Notes: a model not told the origin generated them from the letters alone. A stretch of 64,000 bases of DNA from an uncultured Bacteroidales bacterium (GCA_944323505.1 CALUST010000015.1:119407-183406), one strand, 5' to 3'; shown: positions 36,582-45,960, counted from the first letter of the stretch. Numbers and translations are program-made.

Positions 36582-38498
36582 TTATTTCCCGGATGCTGCC
36601 GTCACAGTCATCTCGCAGTGGCGGCAGTCGAATCCAAGGGTCAGGCTTCTTCCGTTGTTGACAATCCTGAGCGGCTCAGCGGTGCGGACGCTTCCTTGAC
36701 GCGGGCAGATACCGAGTTCATATCTGACACAATATCTGGTGCGCATGAGTTCCGCATCCGGCTGATGCTCTATCTCGTATGCCATCCCGGCAATCCTGGT
36801 CCCCATGTCTTCGTATATGGCGGCTGCGGTCTGATTCGCCACATTGTCCTTGTAGGTGGTTTCTTTCCCCGAGTGCGCCACCTTCCTGTCTCCGGCCTCA
36901 GACAGCCTCGTCGAAAGCGCTCTCACGAGCATCGGTCTCCTGTTGCACGGATATTTGTCGAGCCTTTCCGCCAGTTCACGCCTGATGCCGTTCAGAAAAG
37001 ATGCCGGCATGAACGGGATGTCCGCTCTGCCCTCGCCTGTATCTGCTGCAAATCTTATGTCCGATACACTGAATCTGTATATCCCGGTGCTTTTTCCGAG
37101 TTGCGCATACATCATCTGAAGCATCCTTTCAGGGTTTTCCGCTGTCGTGGCACCTGCATCTGTACGGAGGAGAATCTCCCTCCCGTCTTCGCTGACAGCG
37201 GCAATGTCGAGGCTGTAACCGGAGAGTTCAGATATATGGCCGGAGATTGTGACGGTGATGCCGACTCCGATCTCGCGGACAGGCATAGCCTTTTCCAGTT
37301 CCCGTTCGAAGGCATTGTCAAAGTTGCGGTACAGGATGGCTCCGACATACAGTTCCGGAATCCTCTTGCATCTTATCTCCGTCCCGTTGCAGATGTCGCC
37401 CCGGAAGCCTATGACCTCGCTTCCCGATACGAAGGTGAAGCCGTCCCCGTTATTGAGGATGAGCGGCCTGCCGGTTTTTTCAGGTGAGATCCTGAGCATG
37501 TCTTTCTGTCTGCTGAGGAAAGTGACTGTGCCGATTCTCTCCCCCATTGACTTTGCGGAGTCGAGAGATGCCCATTTCCCCCGTCTTCCGTCGATGTACA
37601 GGTCTGTGTATCCTCTGTTGAAAGTCTTGGCGGTATCAGGCGTGAATCCTCCCGAGACTTTGCCGAACGAGGCTCTGCAATATCTTCCGCCGCCGTTCCC
37701 TGTGATTCTGTCCAAGGCTGACGAATAGTCCCTTACGGTGTTCTTGACGTATGAGATGTTCTTCAGGCGTCCCTCTATCTTGAATGACGTCACTCCTGCC
37801 TCAGCCAGGTCCTCCATCCTGTCCCTGAGGTTGAGGTCCTTGAGAGAGAGCAGGGTCTTGTCTTTTGCAATCATGTGCCCGTCCGTGTCATACAGGTCGT
37901 ATCTTGATCTGCATGCCTGTATGCAGGCTCCTCTGTTGGCACTTCTTCCTGCCAGATATTCGGACAGATAGCATTGGCCGCTGTAGCATACGCACAATGC
38001 CCCGTGCACGAAGCATTCAAGCTCGCATGATACGGCCTCTCTGATTTGGCGTATCTGGTCGAGGGACAGCTCCCTCTCAAGGACAAGGCGGGAGAATCCG
38101 AGCGATTCGTAGAACCTGGCCTGCTCCGGTGTCCGTATCGCACATTGAGTGGATGCATGCAGAGGTATTCCGATGCTTTCCCGTCTCGCCATCTCCACAA
38201 TGGCAAGATCCTGGACAATCACTGCATCTGTCCCCGCATCCCGGCAGGCGTGCAGCAGCCTTGCCGCCTCTGCAAGTTCATTCTCGTATAATATTGTATT
38301 GAGAGTGGCGAAGACCCTGGCTCCGAATCTGTGCGCATACTCACACAGTCTCCCGATGTCTTCTATGCTGTTGCTTGCAGCCTGCCTCGCCCCGAATGCC
38401 GGACCGGCAATATAGACAGCATCGGCACCGCAGTCTATTGCTGCAATGCCGATGTCGTAATTTCTGGCAGGAGCCAGCAGTTCAAGTTGCCTTGTCAT
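36582..38498 (-). CDS. U32-family protein (RlhA/TrhP type)
   Basis: 638 residues. The N-terminal U32 barrel shows LELLAPARNYDIGIAAIDCG, GADAVYIAGPAFGAR, and the cysteine cluster FVHGALCVCYSGQCYLSEYL then SANRGACIQACRSRYDLYD, with SFKIEGRLKNISYV later. Family members labelled peptidases are now linked to hydroxylation of rRNA or tRNA (RlhA, TrhP), with an iron-sulfur cluster bound by these cysteines. The C-terminal half (about 390-638) is a less conserved extension. Which RNA it acts on cannot be read from sequence. It abuts the lipoprotein gene tail to tail. Confidence 0.88.
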   Translation of the reverse strand: MTRQLELLAPARNYDIGIAAIDCGADAVYIAGPAFGARQAASNSIEDIGRLCEYAHRFGARVFATLNTILYENELAEAARLLHACRDAGTDAVIVQDLAIVEMARRESIGIPLHASTQCAIRTPEQARFYESLGFSRLVLERELSLDQIRQIREAVSCELECFVHGALCVCYSGQCYLSEYLAGRSANRGACIQACRSRYDLYDTDGHMIAKDKTLLSLKDLNLRDRMEDLAEAGVTSFKIEGRLKNISYVKNTVRDYSSALDRITGNGGGRYCRASFGKVSGGFTPDTAKTFNRGYTDLYIDGRRGKWASLDSAKSMGERIGTVTFLSRQKDMLRISPEKTGRPLILNNGDGFTFVSGSEVIGFRGDICNGTEIRCKRIPELYVGAILYRNFDNAFERELEKAMPVREIGVGITVTISGHISELSGYSLDIAAVSEDGREILLRTDAGATTAENPERMLQMMYAQLGKSTGIYRFSVSDIRFAADTGEGRADIPFMPASFLNGIRRELAERLDKYPCNRRPMLVRALSTRLSEAGDRKVAHSGKETTYKDNVANQTAAAIYEDMGTRIAGMAYEIEHQPDAELMRTRYCVRYELGICPRQGSVRTAEPLRIVNNGRSLTLGFDCRHCEMTVTAASGK

Positions 38499-38501
38499 GC
38501 A

Positions 38502-39440
38502 TCAGTTGCACTTCAGGGCTGCAATCTGCTGTTTTGCAGTCGGCCCGAACTTAGGGTCACCTGTGATTTTCTGATAATAGCCGCATGCTTTTGCATTGTC
38601 TCCGAGCATCTGTGAAAGGGCGGCAATCGTGTAGTACATCTGATTGGCGTCTTTTGCGTTTGGAGAAAGTGCAAGATATGCCTCAAGATACTTCACTGCA
38701 TCCGCATTGTTCTTGAGCTGGGATGCTGCAGTACCGGCCACTTTCATTGCAGTGGCATTCTCGTTGTACTCGTTTGACTTGAGGGCTGCATCAATGGCTT
38801 CCTGATATTTCTTGAGTTTCAGATAACTTGCGGAGAGTTTGACATAGAGGTTGGAAAGCTGTTTTGAGGCCTGGCTTTCCATGCCATGCTGGATGGCGGA
38901 AGCGTATGCCTTCTCTGCGTCAGCAATCTTGCCGGAGGCACCGTATGCCATACCGAGTCTGAGGTATGCGTTCCCGTTATCCGGGTCTACGGCAACTGTC
39001 TTCTGATATGCGGCGATGGCCCCCTCGTAGTCTTTTGCGTTCAGGAGAGTGTTCCCTTGCTGCATATATACCTGAGGGATAAGTCCTGTAGCCTCATCTG
39101 CGACTTCCGGCTTTGCGTATGTCTCGGCAACCTCTGCCGCCTTCTGGAGCTGTGGCACAGCCTCGTCATATTTCTCGGCCTGGATGAGGTCCTTGGCGAT
39201 AGCCAGTGTCACCTGAGGTATGATGTCCTTGCAGTTGTTGACCAGTTCCGTGCCTTCTTCTCCGCATGCTTCGCCCATGGTCAGAGCCTGCTCAAAATAT
39301 GCAAGAGCGGAGGTGTTGTCCCCCATCTGGAGAGACATGGCCCCGTTATTGTATGTCTCGGTAGCCTGCGCCATATCCTGGGCTGCCATACTGCCGGCAG
39401 CGAGAGCGACTGCCGCTAAAGAAAGAAAGAATTTTTTCAT
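38502..39440 (-). CDS. Exported TPR-repeat protein
   Basis: 312 residues. A signal peptide (MKKFFLSLAAVALAAGSMAA) is followed by four or more tetratricopeptide repeats, for example NNGAMSLQMGDNTSALAYFE, GNTLLNAKDYEGAIAAYQKT, and NAYLRLGMAYGASGKIADAE. It is probably a periplasmic scaffold for protein contacts. It is three bases upstream of the U32 gene on the same strand, so the two are co-transcribed, although no joint function is obvious. Confidence 0.88.
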   Translation of the reverse strand: MKKFFLSLAAVALAAGSMAAQDMAQATETYNNGAMSLQMGDNTSALAYFEQALTMGEACGEEGTELVNNCKDIIPQVTLAIAKDLIQAEKYDEAVPQLQKAAEVAETYAKPEVADEATGLIPQVYMQQGNTLLNAKDYEGAIAAYQKTVAVDPDNGNAYLRLGMAYGASGKIADAEKAYASAIQHGMESQASKQLSNLYVKLSASYLKLKKYQEAIDAALKSNEYNENATAMKVAGTAASQLKNNADAVKYLEAYLALSPNAKDANQMYYTIAALSQMLGDNAKACGYYQKITGDPKFGPTAKQQIAALKCN

Positions 39441-39504
39441 ATCTGTTCTGTTTTATTAATGTTCCCAAACAACCGTATCAACGCAAATTTAGTAAATTTT
39501 GTTT

Positions 39505-39512
39505 TAATTTTG
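39505..39512 (+). promoter_or_regulatory. -7 box for the M16-like gene
   Basis: TAATTTTG matches TAnnTTTG, 18 bases before ATG 39531. It supports that start over the in-frame ATG at 39459. Confidence 0.5.
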
Positions 39513-39530
39513 CAGCATATTACCATAAAT

Positions 39531-42152
39531 ATGATGAAAAGGACGTTTTTCCTGTCGTTTATCCTCGTCTTCCTGTCTGCCGGCCTGTCTTTGCGCGGGC
39601 AGGAGATTCCGTCATTGCCGGACGATCCGGCTCTGACGCGAGGCGTTCTTCCCGACGGGATAGGCTACTACATAGTCTCCAATCCGACATCCGGAGCCAG
39701 GGCCGATTTTGCTCTTGTCAGGAAAGGGCGGGATGCCGGGATGTTCAGGATGATGCTCGATTCCCTGCCGAGGTTCACTTCAGGCAGTCCTGCGGAGTTC
39801 CTTGCACGCAACGGCATTTCCCCGGGGAGGAGAGGCTATATCCGGGATATGGACGGGGATGCTGTCCTCAGGATTGAGGATGTGAGACTGTCTGCAGGCG
39901 AAGCCGTGACGGATTCTCTGCTTCTCATGTTCTTTGACATGATTTATACCGATCCTGTCTCCGAGGGGGATGCTGTCATTGTCTCAGGTGATGTCTCCGC
40001 AGATGAGATATTGCAGAAGATGAGGATACTCTCCCTGATGGTGCCGTCAGGCGGTTCTTTGCCGCGTACAGGATCTCCCGAATGGGAGAGCCGGGATTCG
40101 GCGGTGTCTACGGTATCGGTATGGGGCAACCACGCCCTGGCATCCCTGTCGATAGGATATTCATTACCCAGGACACCTGAGAAATATATGTCCACCGCCA
40201 TTCCGGCCGTCTCGAAACGGCTTAGCGATGAGTTCAGGACTGTCCTTCTGCGAAGACTCGGCCAGCGGCTTGGGCAGGATTCGATACCTGTAGCCGACAT
40301 CAGGTACACTTATGTGCGGAGCCGGGAGCAGAGAGGTCCTGAACGTATTGGCGTGACAATGCTTCTCCGCCCCGGGGATGTGGCTGCTGCCGCAGAGGCT
40401 GCCGGGAATGTCATGTCTTCGCTGGAGTCGCGCGGAGCCTCCCTTGCCGAATATTCGGGTGCAAGAGACAAGGAACTGTATTCCATATTCAAAAATGCCC
40501 GCAGGGCAAGAATCCCGGATTCCGAATATGTCGACAAGTGCATTTCCTCATTTCTCTACGGGGCGTCTGTGTCTTCCGCAGAGGCTCAGGAACGGTTCTA
40601 TACTAAGGGCAATATGCCGGATACGACAGGGCACAGGATATTCAACCGGTATATTTACGAACTGCTGGACCGCTCGGCCAATCTGACTCTTACATGCAGG
40701 ACCGGCGGGGATGACAGGCCGGAGCCGGGAGACCTCCTTGACGCTTTCCACAAGGGCTGGGATGCGGCGGCGGATGATACCGTATCTGTCTCGTGCCATG
40801 TCAGGCAGTCTGACACACTTATGCTTCCCGTACCTGACTCCAGGTGCAGGGTGATGAGGACAAGAAAACTTTCTTCCGTCCCAGGCAGCGAGATGTGGGT
40901 ATTCTCCAATGGCATGAAAGTGATTTACCGTCAGATGCCTACGGACGGCGTCCTGTATTATTCGCTTTCTCTCCGCAGGGGCTATGCCTCCATGAAAAAT
41001 ATGAGGGACGGGGAAGGCGCGTTCATGTCCGACATGCCGGGGCTATATTCCGTATGCGGGATTGGAGGCGACGATTTCAGGGAGATATTGGAGACGAACG
41101 GCATATCAATGACGGCTGACGTGTCGATGACTTCCACGGCATTTTCAGGCTCCCTGCCGCGCGAACGTGCATCCCTGCTCATGAAGACCCTGCTCGGGCT
41201 TTCGGGAGGGATGGGATTTGACCCTCAGGCTGCTGAAGGCTATTTTGAAGAAGAGACCATGAGACTCGCTTCGAGGAGGGGCGAATTTCAGGCAAAGATG
41301 TTCGTCATCGACAGCATCATGTGCGGGACGGACCGGTATTCAAAATTCAAGTCGGCGGCCAACCTGAGGGAGGACCTTCCGGCAAGGGCATTGCCGTTCT
41401 TCCGCAATATCTTCGAGAGGGCTGATGATGGTGTCCTCGTTTTTGTCGGGGATGTCCCGGACTATGAATTCAAGAGATTCCTCCAGGATTATATGGGCGG
41501 GTTCAAGACTGCAAGACGGAGAATCATCAAGCCGGTGATCTCATACAGGACAGTGTCCGGTGAGTCAACATATTTTGTTGAGGGCCGGTATCCGGGTCTG
41601 GATGTCCTGCTGTCGGCAGAGTTGAGTGCCAATCCTGACAACTTCATGGCCACGAGGGTGGTGTTGCCCGCACTTGAAGACGCCTTGGCTGAAGCACTTG
41701 CCGGCAGCGCAGTGTCATTCTCTGTCAGAGACAGTTTCCTTGTCTATCCGCAGGAGAAGTTCGCGGCGGCGGTTTCTGTCTTTCCTGTCTCCCCGGAATC
41801 TCTGCCGGCTTCCGTGTCCCGGGCGGATTTCATCAATGCATTGATGCAGATACGGTCAGAATTGTCCTCGCTTGCGGACACCCCTCTGTCAGATGACCGT
41901 GTGTCCATGTACAAGGAGACCGTCAAGGCGGTCTGGGATGTCCTCCAGGACGACCCGGGATATTGGCTTAAGGTGATTTCCGGACGCTTTACAGGAGGTA
42001 AGGATATGGTGTCGGATTATGCGGAAAGGCTGTCTGCCGTGGATGCGGCAAGGATCAATAGGATATTCAGGATGCTGGAGGACGGCAGTTGTATGGAATA
42101 TGTCATAAAAACTGAAGAAGATGGAGCACGGAGCGATAATACAGATAGATGA
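39531..42152 (+). CDS. Exported M16-like protein lacking the zinc motif
   Basis: 873 residues from ATG 39531, which gives a signal peptide (MMKRTFFLSFILVFLSAGLS). The overall layout follows two-lobed M16 (pitrilysin) proteins: RGVLPDGIGYYIVSNPTSGA at the start, FSNGMKVIYRQMPTDGVLYY near residue 460, and GDVPDYEFKRFLQDYMGG near 640. Neither lobe has the HxxEH zinc-binding motif (GEGAFMSDM sits where it would fall in the second lobe), so I expect no peptidase activity; such subunits often assist an active partner. No active M16 partner gene is next to it. It overlaps the DUF3109 gene by 32 bases. Confidence 0.78.
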   Translation: MMKRTFFLSFILVFLSAGLSLRGQEIPSLPDDPALTRGVLPDGIGYYIVSNPTSGARADFALVRKGRDAGMFRMMLDSLPRFTSGSPAEFLARNGISPGRRGYIRDMDGDAVLRIEDVRLSAGEAVTDSLLLMFFDMIYTDPVSEGDAVIVSGDVSADEILQKMRILSLMVPSGGSLPRTGSPEWESRDSAVSTVSVWGNHALASLSIGYSLPRTPEKYMSTAIPAVSKRLSDEFRTVLLRRLGQRLGQDSIPVADIRYTYVRSREQRGPERIGVTMLLRPGDVAAAAEAAGNVMSSLESRGASLAEYSGARDKELYSIFKNARRARIPDSEYVDKCISSFLYGASVSSAEAQERFYTKGNMPDTTGHRIFNRYIYELLDRSANLTLTCRTGGDDRPEPGDLLDAFHKGWDAAADDTVSVSCHVRQSDTLMLPVPDSRCRVMRTRKLSSVPGSEMWVFSNGMKVIYRQMPTDGVLYYSLSLRRGYASMKNMRDGEGAFMSDMPGLYSVCGIGGDDFREILETNGISMTADVSMTSTAFSGSLPRERASLLMKTLLGLSGGMGFDPQAAEGYFEEETMRLASRRGEFQAKMFVIDSIMCGTDRYSKFKSAANLREDLPARALPFFRNIFERADDGVLVFVGDVPDYEFKRFLQDYMGGFKTARRRIIKPVISYRTVSGESTYFVEGRYPGLDVLLSAELSANPDNFMATRVVLPALEDALAEALAGSAVSFSVRDSFLVYPQEKFAAAVSVFPVSPESLPASVSRADFINALMQIRSELSSLADTPLSDDRVSMYKETVKAVWDVLQDDPGYWLKVISGRFTGGKDMVSDYAERLSAVDAARINRIFRMLEDGSCMEYVIKTEEDGARSDNTDR

Positions 42153-42711
42153 TTGTCTTGTGTCGGAAGAGATTCTGACAGAATATTTTTCTTGTGACTA
42201 TGAGAAATGCCGGGGTTGCTGCTGTATCATAGGGGACAGCGGCGCACCACTGCTGGAATGCGAGATAGAGGCCATAGAGAAGAACTATCCCGTATTCTCC
42301 GGCATCATGCGTCCCCAGGGAAGGGCTGCCGTCGATGAGAAGGGCTTCTTTGAAGTCGATGTGGACGGGGATATCGTCACGCCTCTTGTCCCGGGCAGCG
42401 AGGAGTGCGCATATACCTGCTTTGACGATAAGGGGAACTGCTTCTGTTCCATAGAGAAATGCTGGTCCGATGGCAAGGGGGATTTCCGCAAGCCAATCTC
42501 CTGCTGGCTCTATCCCATCAGGGTGTCCGAACTCAGCAACGGGATGCGCGCCTTGAATCTGCACAGATGGTCCATCTGCAAGGATGCCTTTGAGAAAGGC
42601 AGAAAAGAAAAGGTCCGCGTATATCAGTTCTTACGCGGGCCTATAGAACGGTTTTTCGGCGAGGATTTCTATTCGGCGCTTTGCGAGGCTGCCAGGATTC
42701 TGACCGCCTGA
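42121..42711 (+). CDS. DUF3109 cysteine-rich protein
   Basis: 196 residues. Eleven cysteines form clusters typical of DUF3109: CDYEKCRGCCCI (24-35), ECAYTCFDDKGNCFCSIEKC and CWLYPIRV, with HRWSICKDAF near the end. The pattern suggests metal or iron-sulfur binding, as in YkgJ-like proteins. The function is unknown. The start lies inside the M16-like gene, so translation is probably coupled; its 3' end overlaps the convergent DUF2007 gene by 43 bases. Confidence 0.88.
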   Translation: MEHGAIIQIDDCLVSEEILTEYFSCDYEKCRGCCCIIGDSGAPLLECEIEAIEKNYPVFSGIMRPQGRAAVDEKGFFEVDVDGDIVTPLVPGSEECAYTCFDDKGNCFCSIEKCWSDGKGDFRKPISCWLYPIRVSELSNGMRALNLHRWSICKDAFEKGRKEKVRVYQFLRGPIERFFGEDFYSALCEAARILTA

Positions 42712-42890
42712 TCATAATCTGCAGCGTTTACCTTCAGTTCGATGTTGTCCTCGACTGCGTTAATCGCCGGATAGGATGATGTCTCTCCGAAGATGGCAGA
42801 CTCGATGCCGCTGTCTTTGAGTTTGGTCTGGGCGATGCTTGCCCTCATCGGGTCGTCGAACTTCGCAACTGTCTTTAAACTCTCGTCCAT
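42669..42890 (-). CDS. DUF2007 small protein
   Basis: 73 residues. The pattern TVAKFDDPMRASIAQTKLKD, then GIESAIFGE, then IELKVNAADYDQAVRIL is that of DUF2007, a ferredoxin-like fold often called a putative signal-transducing protein. No biochemical role is known. It is 11 bases downstream of the small membrane protein gene on the same strand. Confidence 0.82.
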   Translation of the reverse strand: MDESLKTVAKFDDPMRASIAQTKLKDSGIESAIFGETSSYPAINAVEDNIELKVNAADYDQAVRILAASQSAE

Positions 42891-42901
42891 TTTCGTCGGT
42901 T

Positions 42902-43372
42902 TTATTGGTTGGACATATTGTTGAGCCTGTGCTCAAGGCCTGAGGCTATTCGTGTCACGTCTTTGCGCAACCCTTCAACGGTTGTCCCATCCGCAGTGTC
43001 CGTGAAAGTGATCCGGTCTTCATACATTCTTGAGAACTTGCTTGCCGTGCTCTTGTGGCGGAATGTCTGCACTCCTGGCCCGGTCTTCTCGGGAATGTAG
43101 CCCAAGGCCTCCATATATCCCGATATTACAGTCTTGTCGGCAGGGATGCCGTCAGGAGTGGGGATGAGCCTTTTCATGAATCCGAAATTCGGATATACTG
43201 CAGCGACAGCCGCGAATATGGCGGCAATCTTCCAGAATGCGCTGTATCCTCCGATGAACATGGTCTCGACATCGCCTCCGGCTGTCCCCGTGAACATGAG
43301 CGCGAGGATGATGAGCGAGAAGAGAATGACGAACCAGATAAAGTATTTGATGCTGCGTATCAGATATTTCAT
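42902..43372 (-). CDS. Small two-helix membrane protein, unknown
   Basis: 156 residues from the ATG at 43372; the longer frame overlaps the promoter region and the opposite gene. Two membrane helices (about 9-31 and 42-64) are followed by a cytoplasmic part with GIPADKTVISGYMEALGYIP and RMYEDRITFTD. I do not recognise the family, though proteins of this shape occur in Bacteroidales next to DUF2007. The soluble part probably faces the cytoplasm. Confidence 0.75.
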   Translation of the reverse strand: MKYLIRSIKYFIWFVILFSLIILALMFTGTAGGDVETMFIGGYSAFWKIAAIFAAVAAVYPNFGFMKRLIPTPDGIPADKTVISGYMEALGYIPEKTGPGVQTFRHKSTASKFSRMYEDRITFTDTADGTTVEGLRKDVTRIASGLEHRLNNMSNQ

Positions 43373-43395
43373 GCCGAATTGTGATTGCTCGTGTA

Positions 43396-43403
43396 CAAAT
43401 ATA
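43396..43403 (-). promoter_or_regulatory. -7 box for the small membrane protein gene
   Basis: TATATTTG on the minus strand, 23 bases before the start at 43372. It matches TAnnTTTG exactly. Confidence 0.5.
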
Positions 43404-43426
43404 ATAAAAATCCGACATTTTTTCCG

Positions 43427-43434
43427 TATGTTTG
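43427..43434 (+). promoter_or_regulatory. -7 box for the coiled-coil gene
   Basis: TATGTTTG matches TAnnTTTG, 28 bases before ATG 43463. It is divergent from the box at 43396. Confidence 0.5.
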
Positions 43435-43462
43435 TAACCGGAACAATTAAACTTGATGAATT

Positions 43463-44362
43463 ATGGAAGAGAACAAATCCGTAAAAGGGGCTCATGATAA
43501 CAATGAGGGAGGTCTGAAAAAGACCATGTATGCGCTGATTGCAGTAGCCGCAGTCCTTGCAGTGGCTCTTGCGTTCGTATGGTTTGAGCGGTCTTCGCTG
43601 GTGAATGAACTCAATCTCGAGAAGGAGGATCTTACCGCGCAGATGATTGCTCTCCAGAATGACTATGCGACCCTGTCTTCTGACTATGACAGCATCAATA
43701 CCCAACTTGATTCCTCCAGGGAGGAGGTCTCCCAGCTCATTGAGAGGATCAAGAAGACAGATGCCACCAACAGGGCCAAGATAAGGCAGTATGAAAAGGA
43801 GCTCGGCACTCTCAGAAGCATCATGAGGAACTATATCGTGCAGATAGACTCTCTCAATACCCTCAACAAGAAACTGACAGCCGATGCAGCGGCCGCCCGT
43901 AAGGAGGCAGCCGAGAGCCGCCGCCAGTCCGAGGAACTGAGCAAGACTGTCCAGGACCTTTCCGGCCAGGTGGCTGTCGGATCAGTTGTCAAAGGCCGCG
44001 ACATCAGGCTTGACGCATACAATGCATCCAACAAGGTCACTGACAGGAGCAGCAGGGTAGTGCGTCTCATGACTACTTTGAGCCTCGTTGAGAACGACCT
44101 TGCGCCTAAAGGCCCTATGAGAGTATATATCAGGGTGAAGGGCCCGGACGGCATTCTCCTCACGAGCGGAGAGCAGAAGACTTTTGAACTTGACGGAGAA
44201 CAGCTGATATGCTCGGCTTCAAGGGAGGTCGACTATCAGGGAGAGGAAGTGGAGATGAGTATCTATCTCAACGGCATCTCAGACTATGTCAAGGGCATAT
44301 ATACAGTGGATGTGTACACGGAGAAAGCCCTTCTCGGCTCGGCAGAACTCATGCTCCGCTAA
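43463..44362 (+). CDS. Membrane-anchored coiled-coil protein, unknown
   Basis: 299 residues. One membrane helix (about 21-43) anchors a long coiled coil (about 48-175, heptads such as EKDLTAQ-type leucine spacing in LNLEKEDLTAQMIALQNDYA), followed by a beta-rich domain (about 180-299) with PMRVYIRVKGPDGILLTSGE and VDVYTEKALLGSAELML. Related proteins occur across Bacteroidales and have no assigned role. The coiled coil probably spans the periplasm. It is 12 bases upstream of hemW and probably shares its transcript. Confidence 0.8.
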   Translation: MEENKSVKGAHDNNEGGLKKTMYALIAVAAVLAVALAFVWFERSSLVNELNLEKEDLTAQMIALQNDYATLSSDYDSINTQLDSSREEVSQLIERIKKTDATNRAKIRQYEKELGTLRSIMRNYIVQIDSLNTLNKKLTADAAAARKEAAESRRQSEELSKTVQDLSGQVAVGSVVKGRDIRLDAYNASNKVTDRSSRVVRLMTTLSLVENDLAPKGPMRVYIRVKGPDGILLTSGEQKTFELDGEQLICSASREVDYQGEEVEMSIYLNGISDYVKGIYTVDVYTEKALLGSAELMLR

Positions 44363-44374
44363 CATTGTCCTGCT

Positions 44375-45580
44375 GTGATATACATCCATGTCCCGTACTG
44401 CAGAAGTTTCTGCACATATTGCGGATTCTATTCCGAGACGGAGTCCGCAGCGCATTGCGGAAAGGATGAATTCGTCAGGGCGGCAGTCCTGGAGATGAGG
44501 TCCAGACGGCAGGATCTGTCGGCAGTATCGGAGCGGGAGACATTATATATAGGAGGCGGTACCCCATCGGTGCTGCCTCTTTATGCATTGGAGCGTTTGA
44601 CAGGGGCTTTGGCTGAACTGCGTGACGGCCGAGGCTACGAAGAGTTCACCATGGAAGTCAATCCGGACGACGTGCTTGAAAAAGGGTCGGAATATCTTTG
44701 CGGATTGAGGAAGGCAGGAGTGGACAGGGTGAGCATGGGTGTCCAGTCTCTTGACGACGGGATTCTGAAATGGATGAACCGGCGGCATGACGCCGATGAG
44801 GCAAGGCAGGCATACAGGATGTTACGGGATGCGGGATTTGAAAATATAAGCATAGACCTCATCTCTGGAATCTCGCTGCTGTCTGACACTGTATGGAGAG
44901 CGACTTTGGACGAGGTCGTTTCCGGCATGGGTGCAGGACGCGCTCCGGAGCATGTCTCAGCATATCAGTTGTCTGTCGAGCCGGACAGTGCGCTGTCGGC
45001 AATGGTGGAGGACGGGCGTTATCACGAAGCCGCGGACTCCCGATGTGAAGAGCAATACGGCATATTGTGCGACAGGCTGCATGAGGCGGGATACAGGCAT
45101 TATGAGATTTCCAATTTCTCCCTGCCAGGCCATGAGGCTCTTCATAACAGCGGCTACTGGAGGCATATCCCATATATAGGCATAGGGCCTGCAGCGCATT
45201 CATTGGCTGTAACACGGCTCCCCGGACAGGAGCCGGTATTCCGGAGGACATGGAACACGGCATCGTTGGCCGATTATGTCAAGGGGGCGGCCGCAGATGA
45301 TTTCTCTGTATGCAGAGGCGGCGAGACACTTACCGTCCAGCAGGTGGACATGGAGTCTGTCATGCTCGGGTTGAGGACTGATGAGGGCGTGGAAGAGAAC
45401 TTTCTTCGCGAGACCTGCGGAGACGATGCCGTAGATGCCGCCCTGTCTGCCGGGACACTGCTCCGCATGGAAGCCGTCAGCAGCCTGCAAGGGTTGCAGG
45501 ACGGGGGACAGCGGCTCCGCATCCCTGAAAATCATTTTTTCGTTTCCGACAGCATCATTTCCGGGCTGGTCTGCCCGTAG
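44375..45580 (+). CDS. hemW: HemW-like radical SAM protein
   Basis: 401 residues starting with GTG at 44375. The radical SAM cluster motif CxxxCxxC is at residues 9, 13 and 16 (PYCRSFCTYCGF), followed by LYIGGGTPSVLP, EVNPDDV, GVDRVSMGVQSLDD and SIDLISGI, and a C-terminal HemN domain (HNSGYWRHIPYIGIGPAAHS). HemW is a heme chaperone; it is often misnamed coproporphyrinogen oxidase. The cysteine that oxygen-independent HemN needs after the first motif is absent, which favours HemW. Confidence 0.9.
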   Translation: MIYIHVPYCRSFCTYCGFYSETESAAHCGKDEFVRAAVLEMRSRRQDLSAVSERETLYIGGGTPSVLPLYALERLTGALAELRDGRGYEEFTMEVNPDDVLEKGSEYLCGLRKAGVDRVSMGVQSLDDGILKWMNRRHDADEARQAYRMLRDAGFENISIDLISGISLLSDTVWRATLDEVVSGMGAGRAPEHVSAYQLSVEPDSALSAMVEDGRYHEAADSRCEEQYGILCDRLHEAGYRHYEISNFSLPGHEALHNSGYWRHIPYIGIGPAAHSLAVTRLPGQEPVFRRTWNTASLADYVKGAAADDFSVCRGGETLTVQQVDMESVMLGLRTDEGVEENFLRETCGDDAVDAALSAGTLLRMEAVSSLQGLQDGGQRLRIPENHFFVSDSIISGLVCP

Positions 45581-45889
45581 TCATTTTTTTCTGGAGAATC
45601 TTTTGAGGTTCTCTTCTGTGAGGGGAAGCCCCCGCAGTTCGCATTTCTCTGTCGCAGTACGTGCCGCCGGGGCAATGATGAAGAGTACGAGATATACCCA
45701 GAATCCGGCAGTCCCCAGCAGGACAGCGGCGATGAAGATGATTCTCACCAGCACCACATCAATCCTGAAATACAGCGCCAGCCCGGAGCATACGCCGGTG
45801 AGTACGTTCCCGTCAAGGTCTCTGTAGAATTTCCTTACAGGCTTCGGGACAGTCACATTGCTGTCTCCCTGCCGATATTCGCTTTCCAT
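45581..45889 (-). CDS. PspC-domain membrane protein
   Basis: 102 residues from the ATG at 45889. The PspC domain is clear: FYRDLDGNVLTGVCSGLALY, then FRIDVVLVRIIFIAAVLLGT, then a second helix. PspC proteins take part in envelope stress responses in other phyla. It lacks neighbours of a phage-shock locus. The last 20 residues are charged. It is divergent from the M24 peptidase gene and shares a symmetrical intergenic palindrome with it. Confidence 0.85.
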   Translation of the reverse strand: MESEYRQGDSNVTVPKPVRKFYRDLDGNVLTGVCSGLALYFRIDVVLVRIIFIAAVLLGTAGFWVYLVLFIIAPAARTATEKCELRGLPLTEENLKRFSRKK

Positions 45890-45913
45890 GATATGGGATT
45901 TGTAGATTTCATC

Positions 45914-45935
45914 TGTAAAAATAACTATTTTTACA
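45914..45935. promoter_or_regulatory. 10-bp palindrome between divergent genes
   Basis: TGTAAAAATA and TATTTTTACA are exact reverse complements separated by AC. On each strand the arm reads TATTTTTA, one base from the -7 pattern TAnnTTTG, so a symmetrical divergent promoter or operator for pspC and the M24 gene is plausible. Confidence 0.4.
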
Positions 45936-45960
45936 TTCATAATACCAAAATCAGTTCAAG

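Noticed and set aside
44375-45580. Oxygen-independent coproporphyrinogen oxidase HemN
   Set aside because: The extra cysteine HemN needs after the CxxxCxxC motif is absent and the length fits HemW.
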